Assembly: GCF_030249845.1 (NCBI RefSeq)
Contig: NZ_JANURM010000011.1
Span: forward strand, 1 to 57,639
Direction of reading: 5' to 3'
From: Campylobacter gastrosuis
GTDB lineage: Bacteria > Campylobacterota > Campylobacteria > Campylobacterales > Campylobacteraceae
Length of the DNA: 57,639 nucleotides
Positions within the stretch are counted from its first letter, which is position 1. Each line of letters begins with the position of its first letter. Below, piece by piece: positions 52,149 through 57,639 of this stretch. A program made the position numbers and the translations under genes. The notes beneath the pieces are model-generated. The model had not been told where the DNA came from. It worked only from the letters and a program-made list of their open reading frames with translations, and searched no databases.

Positions 52149-53015
52149 ATGAATAAAAACGCATTTTACGCCATTAAAAAAATTGCCACGCAAAACTACA
52201 AAAAGCTACTTGGCACGTTCTGGCTGGTTTTAGCCGAAAACGTGCTTTTTACGCTCTATCCGCTCATTGCTGGTTGGGCGATTAATAAGATAATTAGTGG
52301 CGAGACGCTCTTAGCCCTAAGCTACGCAATAATCGTGCTTCTTGGCTGGGTTTTAGGTGCGGCTAGGCGTAAGATTGACACGCAGGTTTTTGCCACGATT
52401 TATGCGAATTTATGCGTAAAAGTGATAATGAGCGAGCGAAAAAAATCCACCGACACGTCAAAAATTTCAGCCAGAGTGGCTCTATCTCGTGAGCTAATTA
52501 GCTTTTTTGAAGAGCACCTGCCGACGCTTTTTACCACGACTGTTTCTATTGTCGGCTCATTTTGTATGCTTTTAGTGATTGAGCCAGTTGTGGGCGTGGC
52601 TTCGTTTGTTGGAATTTTGATTTTATGGCTAAATTTACGTGGGTTTATCCGTGCCAACGATAGGCTGTATTTTAGGCTAAATAACCGCCTTGAAAAGGAC
52701 GTCTTTGTGATAGAAAATCACGATGAGAACGGCACAAAACGCCACTATGAGCTGACCTCGCTATTTCGTATTGCTATCTCAAACAAAGAGGCACTTGGAT
52801 ACCTAATCATCGGCATTTTTGCGTTTTTGCTCTTTGGCGTGGCTATCATCACACTTTCAAGCCAAAATGCAAACGCAGGGCATATCTACTCTGTGATGAC
52901 CTACCTTTGGACGCTTTGCATTAGCCTTGATGACGTGCCTAGACTGCTTCAACACTTCTCGCAACTTAAAGATATAAGTAGCAGAGTTAGCACCGAAATT
53001 AGCGATGATTTGTAA
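52149..53015 (+). CDS. ABC-transporter-type membrane protein without ATPase domain
   Basis: The 288-residue protein has about five to six membrane helices, and its N-terminal arrangement (LGTFWLVLAENVLFTLYPLIAGWAINKI) is that of an ABC exporter membrane domain. It ends near residue 285 with no Walker motifs, and no ATPase gene follows. Such six-span ABC-like proteins occur in Campylobacter. The ATG at 52149 is preferred to a TTG one codon earlier; AAGGA lies six bases upstream. It ends eight bases before the zinc exporter gene, so a joint role in metal handling is possible. Confidence 0.75.
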   Translation: MNKNAFYAIKKIATQNYKKLLGTFWLVLAENVLFTLYPLIAGWAINKIISGETLLALSYAIIVLLGWVLGAARRKIDTQVFATIYANLCVKVIMSERKKSTDTSKISARVALSRELISFFEEHLPTLFTTTVSIVGSFCMLLVIEPVVGVASFVGILILWLNLRGFIRANDRLYFRLNNRLEKDVFVIENHDENGTKRHYELTSLFRIAISNKEALGYLIIGIFAFLLFGVAIITLSSQNANAGHIYSVMTYLWTLCISLDDVPRLLQHFSQLKDISSRVSTEISDDL

Positions 53016-53023
53016 GGATTTTG

Positions 53024-54442
53024 ATGAAAAATAGAGAATTTTTAGATGATTTTGCGTTTGTTTTAGGCAAAAATGCGGATAAAAATTTGCACGAAAATGA
53101 AAACTTTGAGCGTGAAAATTCACACACTCACGGCGACCACGCCGATTGCGGACACGGACACGATAAAAATTTACACGGCGACAACAAAACAAACAGCCAC
53201 GACAAAAACGAAAAATGCGAATTTTCAGGCATAAACCTACACGATAAAGGCGAAAATTCACACACTCACGACCACGCAAACGACCACGAAACACAAAATC
53301 ACGCACACGGCGAGTGCGAAATGAACAGCCACGATGAAAATTTACACGCCGACCACGAAATAAAAAATCACGCACACGACAAAAATCACGAAGCACACGA
53401 CCAAACCGAGCGTGAAAACGAAAATTTTAATGGTTTAAATTGCAAAAATCACGCTAAAAATTCGCACAGCCACGAACACAAACAACACGCCAACCACGCC
53501 GAATGCGACCATAGCCACGCTCACACGAGCAACAAAAGGGTGCTAAAAATTTCATTTTTCATTATATTTTTGTTTATGGTGGTTGAAGTTATCGGCGGAT
53601 TTGTAACAAACTCCCTAGCCCTGCTCTCGGACGCAACCCATATGCTCTCAGACGCCCTAGCCCTAGCGCTGGCACTTTTAGCGTTTAAAATCGGCGAGAA
53701 AAACGGCACGTTACGCCACACATTTGGCTATAAAAGGGTTGAAATTTTAGTGGCGTTTTTAAACTCTATCACGCTTTTAGCGATTGCTGTTTGGATAGTT
53801 TTTGAGGCGATTAGTCGCTTTAAAAATCCGCCAGAGATTGCCACTTTTGGTATGTTAGCGGTGAGTTTTGTCGGACTTTTGGTTAATTTAGTCGTGGCAT
53901 TTTATATGCTAAAAAAGGCAGATGTGAGCGAAAATGTGAATTTAAAAGGTGCGTATTTGCACGTTTTAAGCGACCTGCTTGGCTCGGCTGGGGCTGTTGT
54001 GACTGGACTTTTGATGATATTTTTTAATCTTTTTATCGCTGATGCTATCGTGAGTGTTTTGGTTGCGATTTTGGTCGCAAAGAGTGGCTGGGAGCTGTTA
54101 AAAGCGACTTTTCATATCTTAATGGAGGGATCGCCAGTAAATGTAAATAGCGATGAAATTTTAACGGCGATTTTAGGCGTAAATGGGGTAAAATCAATCC
54201 ACGACTTACATATTTGGAGCATTAGCAGTGGGATAAATGCGCTTTGTGCTCACGTGGTCGTTGATAGCACTTTAAGCATAAAAGATGGGCAAGAGATAGT
54301 AAAAAACATTGAAAATGCACTAAAAAAGCTAAATATCACGCACCAAACGATACAGCTTGAAACCGCACAAAATGACTGCAAAGATGAGCTAATTTGCGAT
54401 TTAAAGGGCGATAGCAACGGACATTTAGGGCATAATCACTAG
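53024..54442 (+). CDS. CDF zinc exporter with exceptionally His-rich N-terminus
   Basis: The 472-residue cation diffusion facilitator has six membrane helices from about residue 173. The metal sites HMLSD in helix 2 and HVLSD in helix 5 predict Zn2+ export, and a cytoplasmic C-terminal domain carries LHIWSISSG. The first 170 residues are cytoplasmic, hydrophilic and contain 31 His plus several Cys, Asp and Glu in imperfect repeats (NSHTHDH, NHAHDKNH). Ordinary CDF loops have far fewer. This tail may buffer or deliver zinc. ATG 53024 was preferred over TTG 53021. The gene probably shares a transcript with the ABC-like protein. Confidence 0.92.
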   Translation: MKNREFLDDFAFVLGKNADKNLHENENFERENSHTHGDHADCGHGHDKNLHGDNKTNSHDKNEKCEFSGINLHDKGENSHTHDHANDHETQNHAHGECEMNSHDENLHADHEIKNHAHDKNHEAHDQTERENENFNGLNCKNHAKNSHSHEHKQHANHAECDHSHAHTSNKRVLKISFFIIFLFMVVEVIGGFVTNSLALLSDATHMLSDALALALALLAFKIGEKNGTLRHTFGYKRVEILVAFLNSITLLAIAVWIVFEAISRFKNPPEIATFGMLAVSFVGLLVNLVVAFYMLKKADVSENVNLKGAYLHVLSDLLGSAGAVVTGLLMIFFNLFIADAIVSVLVAILVAKSGWELLKATFHILMEGSPVNVNSDEILTAILGVNGVKSIHDLHIWSISSGINALCAHVVVDSTLSIKDGQEIVKNIENALKKLNITHQTIQLETAQNDCKDELICDLKGDSNGHLGHNH

Positions 54443-54444
54443 GA

Positions 54445-54546
54445 TTATTTTATGTCAAATTTTGAGTTTGTGATAATGCCATCAATCATAGCGTAAGCAA
54501 AACCTATGAAACACAAAATCAAACCTATAATTACGAAAGTATCCAT
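54445..54546 (-). CDS. 33-residue single-span membrane peptide
   Basis: A 33-codon frame starts ATG 54546 (MDTFVIIGLILCFIGFAYAM) and ends TAA 54445-54447. It has a single membrane helix at 4-20 and a short polar tail (TNSKFDIK). AAGGA lies six bases before the ATG, and the gene begins nine bases after the 77-residue protein's stop, so it is probably translated from the same mRNA. It ends two bases from the converging zinc exporter. Unknown family. Confidence 0.55.
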   Translation of the reverse strand: MDTFVIIGLILCFIGFAYAMIDGIITNSKFDIK

Positions 54547-54555
54547 TTTTTATCC

Positions 54556-54789
54556 TTATTTTTTGAGTTTGCCTATATCTGTGCTTTTCTTATCAATGGC
54601 TCTGTTAATAATCAAAATTGCAATTATCAAAAGTGCCAGAGAACAAAATGCTGAAATAATCAATATATTTTCGGCTTCTTTATAGTTATTTGCTATCCAA
54701 CCTACAATAGCAAGAAAAGAACCAACAGCGATACTAAGCCAAAACCTTAACGTAAGTAACCGCTCTTTTGCTTCATCTAATTTTGACAT
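54556..54789 (-). CDS. Small two-span membrane protein
   Basis: The 77-residue protein has an N-terminal charged helix (SKLDEAKERLLTLRFW), two membrane helices (about 16-34 and 43-62) and a lysine-rich tail (KKSTDIGKLKK). AAGGATAAAA precedes the ATG. It is followed at once by the 33-residue membrane peptide. The pair resembles small paired membrane-protein genes of unknown role. No family recognised. Confidence 0.65.
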   Translation of the reverse strand: MSKLDEAKERLLTLRFWLSIAVGSFLAIVGWIANNYKEAENILIISAFCSLALLIIAILIINRAIDKKSTDIGKLKK

Positions 54790-54830
54790 TTTTATCCTTT
54801 TGGGGATTATAGCATTTTATGGGGGATTTT

Positions 54831-54852
54831 AAAAGACGGGGTTGCCCCCGCC
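54831..54852 (-). terminator. Adhesin gene terminator
   Basis: On the minus strand GGCGGGG and CCCCGTC form a 7-bp stem (one G-U pair) with a four-base loop, followed by TTTT. It lies nine bases beyond the adhesin stop. Confidence 0.8.
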
Positions 54853-54860
54853 TTTGTGTG

Positions 54861-57639
54861 TTATTGATTGTCTTCTAGTTTGACATCAATTAGCTTATTA
54901 ACTTCAACATATAGGTCTTGTCCATCACTTGTAGTGGTTTTAAAGACACGATTTGTTTCGGTATCAAGCAGTTTGCTTAGCTTGTCAGCTTGGTTATTTA
55001 ACGCACCAACTGGCTCAGCACTTACATTTGCGCCGTCTGCTGTGTCGTTTGTCCTGCCACTAGCATCAGTTACTTTTTCAAAGCCATTGACGCCAGTTTT
55101 TAGGCTATCAGTAACTTCTGTAAAGCCTTTTAGCGTTACTTTATCGTTGCTGTCGCCGATGATTTCAAGGACATTGTTTGTTGGTTTGCCATTTACTACT
55201 TGATTATCAAGTATGTCGGCTACATTTACCTTATCAAGCGTGATACTTACGCTATCAGTCGCTTTTTCGCCAAGTGAGATGACTTCAAAATTCTCAACCT
55301 TGCTGTCAAGATTTTGGATTTTTGTAAAGTCAATGCTCTCTTTAACAAGAAGCGTATCTCTACCATCTCCGCCATCAACTTTGACATCTTTTGTATCAAA
55401 TACAACGACATCATCGCCTTTACCAGCGTTGATTGTATCAGCACCGCCTTTTGCGTCAATGTAGTCGCCATCGTTTGTGCCGTTGATTGTTTCAACGCCG
55501 TCTGTGCCGTCAATGTCGTGAGCAGTTTTGCTTGAAACGGCTTTGAATGCACTTTGTGAAGATACTTCTTTTACAAATGTATTTGAAGTGCTATCATAGA
55601 CTACGCCACTATTTTGACTGAAATCTTTTGTATAAGTATTAAAGTCTAGTGAGCCGTTATCTTTACCAAAGATTGAGTATTCGCCTTTTTCATTTGCTAT
55701 ACCGACAGCACCTCTAAGGTCAGAGTTATCCAATCCGATAATAATCTCAACATTATGTTTGCCATTTAAATCAATAGGCAAATCAATATATGTCTTTTTA
55801 TATATCCAGTCGCTATTGTATAGAAGCTGTCCATCAACCTTAATAGCAACTCTAATCTTACCTTGATCACCAGCATCAAATTTATAATTTTCATCAGTAA
55901 ATGACTGGGTAGGCTGTGCTACAAGTTTAGTTTTGCCATTGACTACTTTTGCACCCTGAATTAATGTAGTAGCCTTAAACGAATAGACCTGTTGATGATT
56001 TAAACCATCATTCCAAGTCGTATTAGTTTCTTGTTTAAAATACTTATGCGTAGTCCCAAGAGGATCACCTGTAATAGCATAAGCACCTTGTAAATTTACA
56101 GCGTGATTGTATTTGCCCTTTTGACTTGGACTTGCCTTAATAGCTTCAACATCAGTGTTAAATGTTCTAAAATCACTCTGATTTACTGCACCAGCCCACG
56201 ACCACATATGACCTGTAAATCCAACCTGATTGCTTGGAATTTCAATAGAGTGTTTTGTAAAGTCAGCTTCTGTTGCTACACTTGCAGTATTACCAGCTTT
56301 GTCAGTTACGCTTACGTTAATAACGTTTTTACCATTAGCTAGGCTCTCTGTCGGTATGTAGAATTTACCATTTTTCTCAACTACGCTGACATCTTTGCCG
56401 CCGATTGAGATTGTTGGCTTGATACCGTTTTCTGCGTTTGTGATGATGATCTGTCCATCTGGTTTTACTTCTACGCCTACTTTTGTATCTACATTAATTG
56501 TAAATGTATTTGAAGCGTTTGAAGTGTTACCACTTACATCAACAGCTTTTACGCTGATATTGTGAGTGCCATCTTTTAGGGCTGGACTTGTGAATTCAAA
56601 CTCGCCGTAACGTTTGCCGTTAGTATCAGTTTTTTCAACTGCTGTTGCTGTGCCGATTAGCTTATCGCCGTCAAAAATTTGCATCTCTTTTGTCGCATTT
56701 AGGACTTGGTCTGAAATAGTGCCTTTGATTGTTGGCGTGCTGTCGTTTGTTAGGTCGTTATTTGCTAACTCGCCAGTTTTACCGCCTGCTACGTTATCTA
56801 CGATAGCTGTAATTTTTGGTGCTTCTAGGTCGTAGAAGTCGTAGTTAAAGTTATGAACTTTTGTTACTACTTTTTCGTTACCAGCGTCGTCGTGAGCGGT
56901 TACTTTTACATTTACGGCTATGTCATTCTTGTCTTGTGTAAGTGGTAGTTTTTCGCCGTTTTGTAAGCCGATTAGGTCAGCGCCCGGAATTTTGATAGCG
57001 AAATTGCCATCTTTATCAAGAGCTGATGAGAATGTTTTGCCGTTTGCTGTTGTAACTTCAACTTTATCGCCAGCTTTGAACTCGCCTGAAATTTTGCCTG
57101 ATACGACTTGGTCAAACATAGCTTCAACTTGATTTAGGGTGTTGTCGCCTGAAATGCCATTTACTGCTAAGTCGCTGATGACTTGTGTATCTACATCTAC
57201 GCTAACAGCAGATGATGACTTCTCGCCTTTCTCATCGGTAGCTTTTGCTACGAATTCGTGTTTGCCGTCTGTTAAAGCTGTGCTTGGTGTAAAGCTAAAC
57301 TCGCCTTTGTCGTTTGTAGTGGCTTTGCCTAGCTCTTTGCCGTTGTCGTAGATTGTTACTTCAACGCCAGATTTTTCAACGCCGATATTGCCTTTAATTT
57401 CAGGTTTATTGTCGTTTGTCTTAGCACCTTTAACATCGCCAGTTGAGTCTTTTGCATTTGTATTGACATCATCAACCACGCTTGTGATAGCTGGGCTAAA
57501 TTCTATGCCACTACCTGCTACTACTTTACCCTCATCTGAAACGTTACCAGCTTTGTCTTCTGTTTTAGCTGTAACTTCTGAGCCGTCTTCTATTTTGTCA
57601 GCTGGGATTGTGATTTTGCCAGTGTCTGGATCAACTTTA
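54861..57639 (-). CDS. Giant Ig-repeat/RTX adhesin (LapA/BapA-like), C-terminal part
   Basis: The frame is open from the right window edge to the TAA at 54861-54863, so at least 925 residues are present and the N-terminus is missing. From the left in protein order come Ig-like repeats with phrases such as NDNKPEIKG, DGKHEFVAKATDEKG and NDSTPTIKG. An unusual ~240-residue domain (about 56250-55530) follows, then a short RTX block (GGADTINAGKGDDVVVFD, GGDGRDTLLV) and a C-terminal region likely to hold the type I secretion signal. It is the probable substrate of the LapB/C/TolC-like system at 34-44 kb and of the LapG-like proteases. An in-frame ATG at 57479 is internal, not the start. Confidence 0.88.
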   Translation of the reverse strand, partial: KVDPDTGKITIPADKIEDGSEVTAKTEDKAGNVSDEGKVVAGSGIEFSPAITSVVDDVNTNAKDSTGDVKGAKTNDNKPEIKGNIGVEKSGVEVTIYDNGKELGKATTNDKGEFSFTPSTALTDGKHEFVAKATDEKGEKSSSAVSVDVDTQVISDLAVNGISGDNTLNQVEAMFDQVVSGKISGEFKAGDKVEVTTANGKTFSSALDKDGNFAIKIPGADLIGLQNGEKLPLTQDKNDIAVNVKVTAHDDAGNEKVVTKVHNFNYDFYDLEAPKITAIVDNVAGGKTGELANNDLTNDSTPTIKGTISDQVLNATKEMQIFDGDKLIGTATAVEKTDTNGKRYGEFEFTSPALKDGTHNISVKAVDVSGNTSNASNTFTINVDTKVGVEVKPDGQIIITNAENGIKPTISIGGKDVSVVEKNGKFYIPTESLANGKNVINVSVTDKAGNTASVATEADFTKHSIEIPSNQVGFTGHMWSWAGAVNQSDFRTFNTDVEAIKASPSQKGKYNHAVNLQGAYAITGDPLGTTHKYFKQETNTTWNDGLNHQQVYSFKATTLIQGAKVVNGKTKLVAQPTQSFTDENYKFDAGDQGKIRVAIKVDGQLLYNSDWIYKKTYIDLPIDLNGKHNVEIIIGLDNSDLRGAVGIANEKGEYSIFGKDNGSLDFNTYTKDFSQNSGVVYDSTSNTFVKEVSSQSAFKAVSSKTAHDIDGTDGVETINGTNDGDYIDAKGGADTINAGKGDDVVVFDTKDVKVDGGDGRDTLLVKESIDFTKIQNLDSKVENFEVISLGEKATDSVSITLDKVNVADILDNQVVNGKPTNNVLEIIGDSNDKVTLKGFTEVTDSLKTGVNGFEKVTDASGRTNDTADGANVSAEPVGALNNQADKLSKLLDTETNRVFKTTTSDGQDLYVEVNKLIDVKLEDNQ

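Noticed and set aside
52857..53396. 179-codon open frame on the minus strand opposite the His-rich exporter start
   Set aside because: Its Cys/Arg/Phe-rich product simply mirrors the CAC/GAA/AAT-rich codons of the His tail; it has no ribosome site or family character.

Overview
The window looks like a chromosomal piece of a Campylobacter that is not C. jejuni but is related to it. The sequence is AT-rich. Homopolymeric G tracts lie in and beside surface-sugar genes. The order trmA, NhaC-type antiporter, short-chain dehydrogenase, ankyrin protein, acnB matches what I remember of C. jejuni, as do rpmG-secE-nusG-rplKAJL-rpoBC and hemN-argF-hemB-ribA-rsmG. No rRNA, CRISPR array, transposase or phage gene was seen.
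1-11750, plus strand: a capsule-type heptose locus. GmhA, HddA and HddC homologues make GDP-manno-heptose and a 4,6-dehydratase (8421-9449) makes the 4-keto-6-deoxy form. A PLP enzyme with His in place of Lys (1517-2746) can remove the C3 oxygen. Two RmlC-like epimerases and four GDP-fucose-synthase-like reductases then set the final stereochemistry. The reductases differ at the catalytic positions, are linked by start/stop overlaps, share near-identical blocks, and three carry a G9 tract at the 3' end. A fourth G9 tract leaves an FAD oxidoreductase at 182-1427 out of frame. 11748-12749 holds no intact gene: an A10G10 tract, remnants of a decayed gene and nested palindromes.
12750-33981, minus strand: housekeeping. 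trmA, antiporter, SDR, ankyrin protein and acnB are followed by the tRNA-tuf-rpmG-tRNA-secE-nusG-rplKAJL-rpoBC supercluster, read from a consensus promoter at about 34001-34029.
34119-44069: a coiled-coil membrane protein on the plus strand, then a minus-strand operon for a Lap-type adhesin system. It encodes a TolC-like outer-membrane channel, LapG-like protease, LapD-like c-di-GMP receptor, LapB-like ABC transporter, LapC-like adaptor, an unknown protein, a LuxR-type regulator and a second LapG-like protease. The likely substrate, a giant Ig-repeat/RTX adhesin, starts beyond the right edge and ends at 54861.
44172-54442: Fe-S protein, hemN, DUF2603 protein, argF, hemB, ribA, rsmG, htpX, an ABC membrane half lacking its ATPase, and a CDF zinc exporter with a very His-rich N-terminus. 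Two tiny membrane proteins (77 and 33 aa) lie between it and the adhesin.
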